64,000 nt of DNA from an uncultured Dorea sp. (GTDB lineage: Bacteria > Bacillota > Clostridia > Lachnospirales > Lachnospiraceae): assembly GCA_910586965.1 (NCBI GenBank), contig CAJUMF010000003.1, forward strand, positions 62,001 to 126,000, given 5' to 3'. Every line of letters starts with the position of its first letter. The first letter of the stretch is position 1. This document shows, piece after piece, positions 9,214-17,108 of this stretch. The notes under the pieces are model-generated. The model was not told the origin of the DNA and did no database searches. It worked only from the letters and a program-made list of their open reading frames with translations. The position numbers and the translations under genes are program-made.

Positions 9214-9216
9214 GCG

Positions 9217-9864
9217 ATGACAGAGGCAGTGATATTTGATATGGATGGTGTTCTAATTGACAGTGAGCTGATATATCTGATGTGGTTGACAGAATATTTG
9301 GAGCGGAAAGGATATGGAGTTGACAAAGTACAACTTGAGCGCACGATTGGCCTGTCATCCAAGCTTACTGCGGAACGAATGGAAAAAATATACGGAAGCG
9401 GAACAGGACGAGCACTGTGGGAGGATTTCCTGAAGACGACAGAGGATTATCCACTGGATTATAATGATATTCTCTTTGATGGTATAAAGGAATTAATGGA
9501 ATATCTGGATGAGAAAAGGCTGGGGCTGGCCATTGCGTCAGCCTCACCCAGAGCTGAGATTGAGGAGATGCTTGCGTGTACAGGCTTAAATCAGCAGATT
9601 CAGATTGTTCTGTCGGGTGAGGAATTTGAAAAAAGCAAGCCAAATCCGGAAATATATCTTGCTGCTGCGAAAAAACTTGGTGTGGATATTAAAAATTGTA
9701 TAGTCATAGAGGATTCAGAGTATGGGATTGCGGCCGGAAAGCGGGCGGGAGCATATGTGATTGCCAGAAGAGAGGAAAGATTTGCCTGTTGTCAGGAGCG
9801 GGCAGATAAAATAGTGAACGATATAGCAGAGTTGTATTCTTTCCTGGTAAGGATTTTATCTTAG
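9217..9864 (+). CDS. HAD-superfamily hydrolase (beta-phosphoglucomutase/phosphatase-like)
   Basis: HAD subfamily IA protein of 215 residues. Motif I is FDMDGVLIDSE, with Asp8 as nucleophile and Asp10 as acid/base; ASASPR is the motif II region, KPNPEIY motif III and EDSEYG motif IV. Relatives include sugar-phosphate phosphatases and beta-phosphoglucomutase. It starts 3 bases after EIID and is the last gene before a terminator, so it belongs to the operon. It may remove a dead-end sugar phosphate, but no substrate can be assigned. Its bases look more AT-rich than the PTS genes, which may mean separate acquisition. Confidence 0.75.
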   Translation: MTEAVIFDMDGVLIDSELIYLMWLTEYLERKGYGVDKVQLERTIGLSSKLTAERMEKIYGSGTGRALWEDFLKTTEDYPLDYNDILFDGIKELMEYLDEKRLGLAIASASPRAEIEEMLACTGLNQQIQIVLSGEEFEKSKPNPEIYLAAAKKLGVDIKNCIVIEDSEYGIAAGKRAGAYVIARREERFACCQERADKIVNDIAELYSFLVRILS

Positions 9865-9907
9865 GCTGACTGTCAAAGCATGAGCAGAGACGGTCAGCCG
9901 TTCTTGT
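9864..9907 (+). terminator. Rho-independent terminator of the Amadori-sugar operon
   Basis: GGCTGACTGTC at 9864-9874 pairs with GACGGTCAGCC at 9889-9899 through one G-T wobble, followed by a T-rich stretch. The stem begins at the stop codon of the HAD gene. Confidence 0.7.
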
Positions 9908-9911
9908 TATG

Positions 9912-9938
9912 TTCAACCGTTTTTGTGCAAATTCAACC
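9912..9938. promoter_or_regulatory. Direct repeat TTCAACC upstream of the fructose promoter
   Basis: TTCAACC occurs at 9912-9918 and 9932-9938, exactly 20 bases apart, about two helical turns, and 34 to 60 bases before the -35 box of the fru operon. This spacing suits a DNA-binding dimer. The DeoR-type regulator at the end of the operon is the obvious candidate to bind, which is inference. Confidence 0.35.
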
Positions 9939-9971
9939 AAAATCGGTCACGAAATTTGTGAAATAGTTTGA

Positions 9972-10000
9972 TTGACTTTGAATGAATTTGGCGTTATACT
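9972..10000 (+). promoter_or_regulatory. Promoter of the fructose operon
   Basis: TTGACT at 9972-9977 and TATACT at 9995-10000 with a 17-base spacer. The start codon of fruK is 56 bases downstream, after AAGGAGGTG. Confidence 0.75.
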
Positions 10001-10056
10001 ATGTTCAGAAAGTCAAACACGGGCAAAAACGTGTAGAACAAGGAGGTGGCGCAGTA

Positions 10057-10968
10057 ATGATATATACAGTGACATTTAATCCGTCACTGGATTACATTGT
10101 AGCGGTTGATGATTTTAAGCTGGGTCTTACGAACCGCACGAACTCGGAGCTTTTGCTCCCGGGCGGAAAGGGAATCAATGTTTCGACAGTACTTATGAAT
10201 CTTGGAATCGAGAGTACGGCGCTTGGATTTGTTGCCGGGTTTACGGGGGAAGAGGTCGTAAGGCGGCTGGAGAAGATGGGCGTTAAGAATGGATTTATCC
10301 GGATTGATGAAGGATTTACGCGGATCAACTTAAAGCTTAAGACCATCGATGGAACAGAGATTAACGGCATGGGTCCGGAAATCAGCGAGGAGAAGATACG
10401 GATGCTTATGGATAAGCTTGACACGCTGGGAGAAGGAGATGTTTTGTTCCTGTCAGGCAGCATACCGGCATCGATGCCGGACGACGCATACCAGAAGATT
10501 ATGGAGATGATTGACGGAAGGAATGTGCAGGTTGCAGTGGATGCGACAAAGGAGCTTTTGATGAATGTCCTGCCCGATCATCCGTTCCTGATCAAGCCGA
10601 ATAATCACGAGCTTGGCGAAATCTTCGGGGCGGAGCTTAAGACGCGGGAGGCCGTCGTGCCTTACGCGAAGAAGTTGCAGGATGAGGGCGCGCAGAATGT
10701 CCTGGTATCTATGGCGGGAGAAGGAGCGGTGCTTGTAAGCGCCGACGGAAAAGTGTACGATACCCCGGCGCCGAAAGGAACACTCGTTAACGGCGTGGGA
10801 GCAGGAGATTCCATGGTGGCAGGTTTTATGGCGGGCTATATGGAAAAAAGGGATTACCTATATGCGTTCCATATGGGAGTCGCGGCAGGAAGTGCCAGTG
10901 CATTTTCGGAAAATCTCGCCACAAAGCCGGAGATAGACGCGGTGTACCGACAGCTTGCGGAAATGTAA
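10057..10968 (+). CDS. fruK: 1-phosphofructokinase
   Basis: PfkB-family kinase of 303 residues that turns fructose 1-phosphate into fructose 1,6-bisphosphate. It starts TVTFNPSLDY, typical of FruK/tagatose-6-phosphate kinases; LLPGGKGINV is the sugar-binding motif and NGVGAGDSM the C-terminal catalytic motif. The ATG at 10057 is chosen because AAGGAGGTG lies just before it and because an earlier in-frame ATG at 9982 would fall inside the promoter. First gene of fruK-fruA-ptsH-ptsI-fruR. Confidence 0.9.
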   Translation: MIYTVTFNPSLDYIVAVDDFKLGLTNRTNSELLLPGGKGINVSTVLMNLGIESTALGFVAGFTGEEVVRRLEKMGVKNGFIRIDEGFTRINLKLKTIDGTEINGMGPEISEEKIRMLMDKLDTLGEGDVLFLSGSIPASMPDDAYQKIMEMIDGRNVQVAVDATKELLMNVLPDHPFLIKPNNHELGEIFGAELKTREAVVPYAKKLQDEGAQNVLVSMAGEGAVLVSADGKVYDTPAPKGTLVNGVGAGDSMVAGFMAGYMEKRDYLYAFHMGVAAGSASAFSENLATKPEIDAVYRQLAEM

Positions 10969-11059
10969 AGACAAACTATTTGAAGGAAGAATCAGGGAAT
11001 TTTAACAGGAATTAAAAAAACAGGTTAGGAAAATATCGGAAAGGTAAGGAGGAAGTGAC

Positions 11060-12970
11060 ATGAGGATCACAGATTTGCTTGATGTACGCAGCGTTTCCCT
11101 TGACGGGGCGCCGAAGGGCAAGAACGAGGCTCTTGACCAGATTGTTGCACTTATGGCTAGGAGCGGGAAGATTAATGACGAGGAAGGATACCGTAAGCAG
11201 GTATACGCCAGGGAGGAGGAGAGTACAACCGGCATCGGCGAGGGAATTGCGATTCCTCATGGGAAATGTGATGCGGTGGACCGGCCGGGGCTTGCCGCCA
11301 TGGTGGTGAAGGACGGCGTAGAGTTCGATTCTCTTGACGGGGAGCCGGTAACGCTGATGTTCCTCATCGCAGCGCCGAACACGGAGGACAATGTCCATCT
11401 GGACGTCTTGAGCAAATTATCGATGATGCTTATGGATGAAGAATTTACTTCCAACTTAAGAAACGCAAAGTCGGCGGAGGAATTCCTTTCTATCATCGAC
11501 AAGGCGGACGAGGAGAAGAAGAGCGTGGATGAGCGGCTTGCCGATATGGGTGAGGCCGAGGCCGGTCAAACAAAGATCCTTGCAGTGACCGGATGCCCGA
11601 CAGGAATCGCCCATACTTATATGGCGGCGGAAGGAATCGAGAAGGCTGCCAAGGCAAAGGGATGCTTTGTGAAGGTGGAGACGAGAGGCTCCGGCGGGGC
11701 GAAAAATGTACTTACCGCTCAGGAGATTGCCGAGGCGGACTGTATCATCATCGCGGCGGACACACAGGTTCCCATGGACCGTTTTGACGGGAAGAAAGTG
11801 CTTGAGCGGCAGGTGTCGGACGGCATCAACAAGGCGGATGAGCTTGTAGAGCTTGCGATGTCGGGAAATGTTCCGGTCTTTAAGAGCGCAAATGCGGCAG
11901 CAGGCGCATCATCCGTGAAATCCGGCGGCAGCATGGGGCATCAGATTTACACACAGCTCATGAACGGCGTTTCCCATATGCTCCCCTTTGTGGTGGGCGG
12001 CGGTATCCTCATCGCAGTCTCCTTCCTGATTGACGGACTTTGCGTGGATATGACCGCTTTGTCAGCGGCGGAGCGGGCAAACTTCGGTACGATTACGCCG
12101 GTAGCGGCATTGTTTAAAAATATCGGCGGCGTGGCGTTTGGGTTTATGCTGCCGGTGCTGGCAGGATTTATCGCTATGGCAATCGGCGACCGCCCGGCTC
12201 TTGCGGTAGGATTCATCGGAGGTATGATGGCGGCAAATGGCACATCCGGGTTCCTTGGGGCTTTGGTTGCAGGATTCGCGGCAGGGTATATCATCAAGAT
12301 GCTGTTTGTCGTATGTGCGAAATTGCCGGAGGCTATTGAAAAAATTGCGCCCGTCCTCTTATATCCGGTATTTGGCATCCTTATCATGGGGCTTTTGATG
12401 ACCTTTGTGGTAGAGCCGGTGATGGGCGGGATCAATACGGCGCTCAACAACGGATTGACAAGCATGGGCGGCTCCAGTAAGCTTGTGTTGGGGATGATTC
12501 TCGGCGGCATGATGGCTATCGACATGGGCGGCCCGTTCAACAAGGCGGCATATGTGTTCGGAACAGCCGCTATCGCATCCGGAAATTATGACGTGATGGC
12601 GGCAGTGATGATCGGCGGCATGACACCGCCCTGTGCAATCGCTCTTGCAACATTGCTTTTCAAGAACAAATTTACGAAAGAAGAAAGAGAATCGGGGCCG
12701 ACCAACTTTATCATGGGGCTGGCATTTATTACAGAGGGTGCGATACCGTTTGCGGCGGCTGACCCGGCCCGCGTACTGCCGTCCTGTATCGTCGGCTCGG
12801 CAGCGGCGGGAGCGCTTTCCATGGCGTTCGGATGTACACTGATGGCACCCCACGGCGGTATCTTCGTCGTGCCGGTAATGGAAAATGCGCTGATGTATCT
12901 GGTGGCACTCGTGGCAGGAACGGTAATATCGGCAGCACTTTTAGGATTGTTAAAGAAAAAAGTTCAGTAA
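11060..12970 (+). CDS. fruA: Fructose-specific PTS EIIABC
   Basis: Fused permease of 636 residues that imports fructose as fructose 1-phosphate. Domain order: EIIA in residues 1-150 with His67 in IAIPHGK; EIIB in about 172-270 with Cys179 in VTGCPTGIAHTYMA; EIIC from about 295 to the end with multiple membrane helices. HPr and Enzyme I for the same phosphate chain are encoded immediately downstream. AAGGAGGAAG precedes the ATG. Confidence 0.93.
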   Translation: MRITDLLDVRSVSLDGAPKGKNEALDQIVALMARSGKINDEEGYRKQVYAREEESTTGIGEGIAIPHGKCDAVDRPGLAAMVVKDGVEFDSLDGEPVTLMFLIAAPNTEDNVHLDVLSKLSMMLMDEEFTSNLRNAKSAEEFLSIIDKADEEKKSVDERLADMGEAEAGQTKILAVTGCPTGIAHTYMAAEGIEKAAKAKGCFVKVETRGSGGAKNVLTAQEIAEADCIIIAADTQVPMDRFDGKKVLERQVSDGINKADELVELAMSGNVPVFKSANAAAGASSVKSGGSMGHQIYTQLMNGVSHMLPFVVGGGILIAVSFLIDGLCVDMTALSAAERANFGTITPVAALFKNIGGVAFGFMLPVLAGFIAMAIGDRPALAVGFIGGMMAANGTSGFLGALVAGFAAGYIIKMLFVVCAKLPEAIEKIAPVLLYPVFGILIMGLLMTFVVEPVMGGINTALNNGLTSMGGSSKLVLGMILGGMMAIDMGGPFNKAAYVFGTAAIASGNYDVMAAVMIGGMTPPCAIALATLLFKNKFTKEERESGPTNFIMGLAFITEGAIPFAAADPARVLPSCIVGSAAAGALSMAFGCTLMAPHGGIFVVPVMENALMYLVALVAGTVISAALLGLLKKKVQ

Positions 12971-13015
12971 AGGTAATTATTTAAAATTAAAAATATAAAA
13001 CGGAGGATTTTTAAA

Positions 13016-13273
13016 ATGAAAGAATTTAAGTATGTAATCACAGACCCAGAGGGAATCCATGCACGTCCGGCAGGAATCTTAGTAAAGACCGTAAAGGAAT
13101 TTTCCTGCGACATCAAAATCGCAAAGGGCGGAAAAGCTATGAACGCGAAGGCTATCTTCGGAGTAATGGGGCTTGGCGCGAAGAAAGGCGACGAAGTGAC
13201 GCTTACATTTGACGGGGAAGACGAAGAGAAGGCATACGAGACCGTAAGCAAATTTATGGAGGAAACCCTGTAG
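13016..13273 (+). CDS. ptsH: HPr phosphocarrier protein, Ala46 variant
   Basis: HPr of 85 residues. His15 in EGIHARPAG is the phosphate-carrying residue between Enzyme I and EIIA domains. At the position of regulatory Ser46 the sequence reads NAKAIFGVMGLG, with Ala46. Ser46 is normally phosphorylated by HPr kinase to activate CcpA in Firmicutes, so this copy should carry out transport phosphorylation but not that signalling. It lies between fruA and ptsI; CGGAGG precedes the ATG. It may be the general HPr of the strain or a fructose-dedicated copy; the window cannot decide. Confidence 0.92.
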   Translation: MKEFKYVITDPEGIHARPAGILVKTVKEFSCDIKIAKGGKAMNAKAIFGVMGLGAKKGDEVTLTFDGEDEEKAYETVSKFMEETL

Positions 13274-13370
13274 CAGCCAGGCGCGTGCTGAACGTCTAAT
13301 AGCCAGGCTATGCAGAAACATAGTGAACATGGGGATGCCGCAGGTGTCCCCTTTTGTAAAGGAGACCGAT

Positions 13371-15014
13371 ATGAACATATATGAAGGAAAGAGCGTATTT
13401 AACGGTGTCGCGATTGGAAAGATCCGTGTATATAAAAAGGGTGAGCAGCAGGTAAAGCGCGTGAAAGTGGAGGATGCCGAGGCTGAGATCACGCGTTTTG
13501 AGGAGGCAAAGCTTAAGGCGCTTGAGCAGCTTGCCGGGCTGTATGAGAAAGCGCTCCGCGAGGTAGGGGAGGCGAATGCGGCGATTTTTGAGGTTCACCA
13601 GATGATGTTGGAAGACGACGATTACAATGACTCCATAGAAAATATGATACGCACCCAGGGAATCAACGCGGAGTATGCGGTGGCATCCACTGCGGACAAT
13701 TTCGCCCAGATGTTTGCGGCGATGGATGACGATTACATGCGGGAGCGGGCGGCGGACGTCAGGGACATTTCCGAGCGTGTCCTTACTATATTAAATGGCG
13801 CGGACGGCGGCGGAACGGTGACAGAGGAGCCGTCCATCATCGTGGCGGATGACCTTGCGCCGTCAGAGACCGTGCAGCTTGACAAGGATATGGTGCTATC
13901 TTTCGTCACCGTCCACGGTTCCTTAAACTCCCACACGGCTATCCTTGCCCGGACGATGGCAATCCCGGCGCTTGTAGGTACGCCGCTGCCCCTTGATGAT
14001 ACGGTGGACGGCAAGCTTGGGATTGTTGACGGCGCGGAAGGAAAGATTTACATTGACCCCGATGAAGAGACATTATCCCGCATGAAGGAAAGGCAGAGGC
14101 AGGAGACAGAGAGAAAGGAACTCTTACAGACCCTTAAGGGCAGGGAAAATGTCACTCTTGACGGCAAAAAAGTGATGCTGTATGCTAATATAGGTAATAT
14201 AAAAGATCTTGCGACAGTTCTGCAGAATGATGCGGGCGGAATCGGGCTTTTCCGGAGCGAATTCATTTACCTTGAGAAAGAGGATTATCCGACAGAGGAG
14301 GAGCAGTTCCAGATATATAAGCAGGTGGCGGAGACGATGGCGGGCAAGCGGGTGATCATCCGTACCCTGGATATCGGCGCTGACAAGCAGTGCGATTATT
14401 TCCAGATGGAGCATGAGGAGAATCCGGCTCTTGGATACCGGGCAATCCGCATCTGCCTGACGCGGCCGGAGGTGTTTAAAACACAGCTGCGGGCGCTTTT
14501 CAGAGCCAGTGCTTACGGGAAAATCGCCATCATGTATCCGATGATCACCAGTGTCAGGGAAGTAAAGCGGATTCGGGAAATCGCGGCGTTAGTAAAAGCA
14601 GAACTTACCGACCAAGGGATTGAATTCGGCGAGCCGGAGCAGGGCATTATGATCGAGACTCCGGCGGCGGCGCTCATCAGTGACGAGCTGGCGAAGGAGG
14701 TTGATTTCTTCAGTATCGGCACTAATGACCTGACCCAGTACACCCTTGCCATCGATCGTCAGAATACGAAACTGGATGAATTTTACGATGCACATCATCC
14801 GGCGATTCTGCGGATGCTCTCGATAGTGGTGGAAAATGCACACAAGGCGGGTATCTGGGCAGGCATCTGCGGCGAGCTGGGCGCAGACCAGAGCCTGACC
14901 CGGGAATTCCTGGCAATGGGCGTGGATGAGTTGTCGGTATCGCCGGGAAGTATTCTCCCGATTCGCAAGATCGTGTTGGAGACGAATGTGGAAGAGTACA
15001 AGGCGGGAAGGTAA
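13371..15014 (+). CDS. ptsI: PTS Enzyme I (phosphoenolpyruvate-protein phosphotransferase)
   Basis: Enzyme I of 547 residues, which transfers phosphate from PEP to HPr. His188 in NSHTAILAR is the phosphorylated residue, FRSEFIYL belongs to the PEP-binding barrel and the C-terminal ICGELGAD carries the catalytic Cys. The ATG at 13371 follows AAAGGAGACC and gives the normal N terminus; a GTG at 13323 only opens the frame. The 98-base gap after ptsH holds a small palindrome, ATAGCC-A-GGCTAT at 13299-13311, and a GGGGA/TCCCC hairpin near 13331, possible processing or attenuation sites. Confidence 0.94.
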   Translation: MNIYEGKSVFNGVAIGKIRVYKKGEQQVKRVKVEDAEAEITRFEEAKLKALEQLAGLYEKALREVGEANAAIFEVHQMMLEDDDYNDSIENMIRTQGINAEYAVASTADNFAQMFAAMDDDYMRERAADVRDISERVLTILNGADGGGTVTEEPSIIVADDLAPSETVQLDKDMVLSFVTVHGSLNSHTAILARTMAIPALVGTPLPLDDTVDGKLGIVDGAEGKIYIDPDEETLSRMKERQRQETERKELLQTLKGRENVTLDGKKVMLYANIGNIKDLATVLQNDAGGIGLFRSEFIYLEKEDYPTEEEQFQIYKQVAETMAGKRVIIRTLDIGADKQCDYFQMEHEENPALGYRAIRICLTRPEVFKTQLRALFRASAYGKIAIMYPMITSVREVKRIREIAALVKAELTDQGIEFGEPEQGIMIETPAAALISDELAKEVDFFSIGTNDLTQYTLAIDRQNTKLDEFYDAHHPAILRMLSIVVENAHKAGIWAGICGELGADQSLTREFLAMGVDELSVSPGSILPIRKIVLETNVEEYKAGR

Positions 15015-15767
15015 ATGTTGACAAAACAGCGGCAGGAACTGATATTAAAACTTCTGGAGGAAAACGGAAGTGTCACAGTGACAGAGGTAAAAGATCTTTT
15101 AGATGCCTCAGAATCTACGGTGCGGCGGGATATCACAGCGCTTGACAAAGAAGGAAAGCTTGTCAAGGTGTTCGGCGGCGCGGTGGCGGCGAAGGAGGGC
15201 GCGGTGACAGCCCATGAGTACACCGTCGCCCAAAAGCTTGATTTAAACCGCGAGGAGAAGATGCGGATTGCGAAGTACGCGGCGTCGCTCATTGAGCCGG
15301 AAGATTTCGTCTATCTGGATGCGGGAACCACTACCGGGTATATGCTGGATTATATTTCAGAAAGAAGAGTGACTTTTGTGACCAATGCAGTCGCTCACGC
15401 CCAGCGGCTGGTGGCTATGGGCATGAAAGTGCTCTTAGTGGGCGGCGAGTTAAAGGCGTCTACGGAGGCGGTCATCGGCAACCAGGCTATGCGGATGATC
15501 GGGGGATATCATTTTACGAAAGGATTCTTCGGGACAAACGGAGCGGCCAGAAAGAGCGGCTGCACGACGCCGGACGCCAATGAGGCGATGGTAAAGCAGA
15601 CCGCCATGGAGCAGTGCAGGGAATGCTTTGTGCTGTGCGACAGTTCCAAGTTCGATAAGGTGAGCTCCGTGACATTTGCGCCTTTTTACGGAACGGCGTT
15701 TATCACAGAAAGAAAAGCCGCAGGATATGAAGAATGTGAGAATATCCTGGTTGCGGAGGGGTGTTGA
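15015..15767 (+). CDS. fruR: DeoR-family transcriptional regulator of the fructose operon
   Basis: DeoR-family regulator of 250 residues. The N-terminal helix-turn-helix is seen in VTEVKDLLDASESTVRRDI, and the C-terminal sugar-phosphate sensor domain includes LDAGTTTGYML and GGELK. The ATG follows the ptsI stop with no gap, so it is translationally coupled. Regulators placed with fruK and fruA usually respond to fructose 1-phosphate; that effector is inferred here. The TTCAACC pair before the operon is its best candidate operator. Confidence 0.85.
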   Translation: MLTKQRQELILKLLEENGSVTVTEVKDLLDASESTVRRDITALDKEGKLVKVFGGAVAAKEGAVTAHEYTVAQKLDLNREEKMRIAKYAASLIEPEDFVYLDAGTTTGYMLDYISERRVTFVTNAVAHAQRLVAMGMKVLLVGGELKASTEAVIGNQAMRMIGGYHFTKGFFGTNGAARKSGCTTPDANEAMVKQTAMEQCRECFVLCDSSKFDKVSSVTFAPFYGTAFITERKAAGYEECENILVAEGC

Positions 15768-15868
15768 ATCAGGACGCCCCGGGCTGACGCTGATTTTCGC
15801 GGGCTGCGGGCCGCGAGCCGTGAGGCTGGCTGGCGTGTTTGTTTGGGGACTGGCGTGGGGTGACGGTT

Positions 15869-16447
15869 TTAATGAGTTGTTACCTTGATGGTATACTCTT
15901 CACCTTTTTCCGTGAATGGGGTCAGCAGGGTGGTGATTACGGTTTTGGCTTGGGCGGCGGCCTGGGTTAGGAGGTCGGTCTGGGCGGCTTTTTCGGTGGC
16001 GTCTTCCTCTGCTTTTTCCATGGCTTTTTGGGTGTCTTGTTTTTTTGTCCAGTTGAAAAGGGCGAGTTTTTCATCGTAAAATTCCAGGGAGTCCGGGTCT
16101 ACAGAGATGTCCTGTATCTCGGGCTCTGGGATGGATACGGTGATTTTTTTGTCTTTTACGGAAACTTTTGCCTGTGACAGGTCGATGCCTGCTTTGATAT
16201 GGGCATCGTAAATCATGGAAAAGCTCTTTTTGTTTATGTACTGGATGTCGCCTTCTTCGTATTTGATAATGCCCCGGTAATCAAGCCGCGCGGTAGTGAG
16301 GTCGCTGCATTTGCTTAAGCGTTCCTCTATAGAGGCGGCGGTTGCCTTCGGCTCGCTGCTTTTGTCCAGAAGGCGCGCGCCCATAAAACCTACTGTGATA
16401 AGGGCGATGGATGCGATGATGGCGGTTATGATATGTATTTTTTTCAT
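15869..16447 (-). CDS. DUF4230 membrane-anchored protein
   Basis: Protein of 192 residues with one N-terminal membrane segment (residues 4-24) and the rest outside or cytoplasmic, followed by a pattern of short beta segments. ARLDYRGIIKYEEGDI and the spacing after it match the DUF4230 family, whose function is unknown. A charged Ala-rich helix (residues 135-165) precedes the C-terminal strand. It faces the fru operon tail to tail across about 100 GC-rich bases where I see no convincing terminator. Confidence 0.75.
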   Translation of the reverse strand: MKKIHIITAIIASIALITVGFMGARLLDKSSEPKATAASIEERLSKCSDLTTARLDYRGIIKYEEGDIQYINKKSFSMIYDAHIKAGIDLSQAKVSVKDKKITVSIPEPEIQDISVDPDSLEFYDEKLALFNWTKKQDTQKAMEKAEEDATEKAAQTDLLTQAAAQAKTVITTLLTPFTEKGEEYTIKVTTH

Positions 16448-16505
16448 AGAATTATCCTCCGTATGTGCTGTGGCATTATAGCATAATTTTGCAAACTATA
16501 AATTC

Positions 16506-16534
16506 TTGAAATTTTTCTTTGCATATGCTATATT
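16506..16534 (+). promoter_or_regulatory. Promoter of the putative antitoxin RNA
   Basis: TTGAAA at 16506-16511 and TATATT at 16529-16534 with a 17-base spacer. Nothing downstream on this strand codes for protein before the shared hairpin at 16605-16647, which fits a small untranslated RNA. Confidence 0.55.
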
Positions 16535-16540
16535 AATAAA

Positions 16541-16650
16541 AGGAGCAACCGCCCATATTGAATCGTATGGAAACAAAGTGGTTAACCTCCCAGAATGCTT
16601 ATAAAATAAGCCTGCTTGGATCGGTCAAGAAACAAGGCAGGCTTATTTAT
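16541..16650 (+). ncRNA. Putative antisense RNA antitoxin of a type I system
   Basis: A transcript of about 110 bases is predicted from the promoter at 16506 to the hairpin at 16605-16647. It converges on the toxin message and overlaps its 3' end, as in txpA/RatA and bsrG/SR4. It also contains ACCTCCC at 16585-16591, complementary to the GGGAGGT ribosome site of the toxin, so it could block translation. The RNA is predicted only from promoter, terminator and position. Confidence 0.5.
16605..16647. terminator. Bidirectional terminator between toxin and antitoxin RNA
   Basis: AATAAGCCTGC at 16605-16615 pairs perfectly with GCAGGCTTATT at 16637-16647. T-rich tracts follow the stem on both strands, so it can end transcripts from either side. 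It touches the stop codon of the toxin gene. Confidence 0.7.
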
Positions 16651-16742
16651 TTTCGCTTGTTATTCCTATCTATGTAGGCAAGCAGCGCAACTAAAAACGT
16701 ACCGCCTAAAAATAACAGGCTTAATACTTCATACGTATTCAT
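16647..16742 (-). CDS. Small holin-like toxin (type I TA), 31 residues
   Basis: Peptide of 31 residues: MNTYEVLSLLF at the start, one hydrophobic helix (about residues 6-23), and a basic tail IDRNNKRK. This is the pattern of the putative holin-like toxins of Firmicutes (TxpA/BsrG-type). The ATG at 16742 has GGGAGGTGG 7 bases upstream; longer versions of the frame have no ribosome site. The predicted transcript has a leader of over 100 bases with three short hairpins, also typical of such toxins. The peptide is expected to insert in the membrane and stop growth if not silenced. Confidence 0.72.
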   Translation of the reverse strand: MNTYEVLSLLFLGGTFLVALLAYIDRNNKRK

Positions 16743-16864
16743 ATGCACCACCTCCCATTTTCTGTATTTCCCATGATGGGATAGTGCCGAACAGCACAAG
16801 CGGCGACTGCCGCTATCAGAAAAGGGGAGGCTTACCACCTCGTAACACGGTTGTCCTTCCGCCC

Positions 16865-16893
16865 ATTATAACACGGCAAAACCCTCCGAACAA
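16865..16893 (-). promoter_or_regulatory. Promoter of the type I toxin
   Basis: On the minus strand TTGTTC (16893-16888) and TATAAT (16870-16865) are separated by 17 bases. The leader that follows contains hairpins AGCGGC/GCCGCT, GTGC/GCAC and CCCAT/ATGGG before the ribosome site. Confidence 0.65.
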
Positions 16894-17108
16894 GTGATAT
16901 AAATTTACATTTATCCCAGCGTTCTACTGGCTCAATGTTATTTAACAAATTTTTACGCACCCTACGCGCCTGGTCGGGCGTCCTGCATACATCACAAAAT
17001 ATTAAATTCCCCCTCCGCATCTTAATGATTATTTAATTTTTTTTATATATCATAAATTCCCAAACTATTGTATAATAACATAATACTTATTTTTTCAGGA
17101 GTGTATAT

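Noticed and set aside
13331..13352. GGGGA/TCCCC hairpin followed by TTTT between ptsH and ptsI
   Set aside because: Only five pairs; it may attenuate but cannot be called a terminator.
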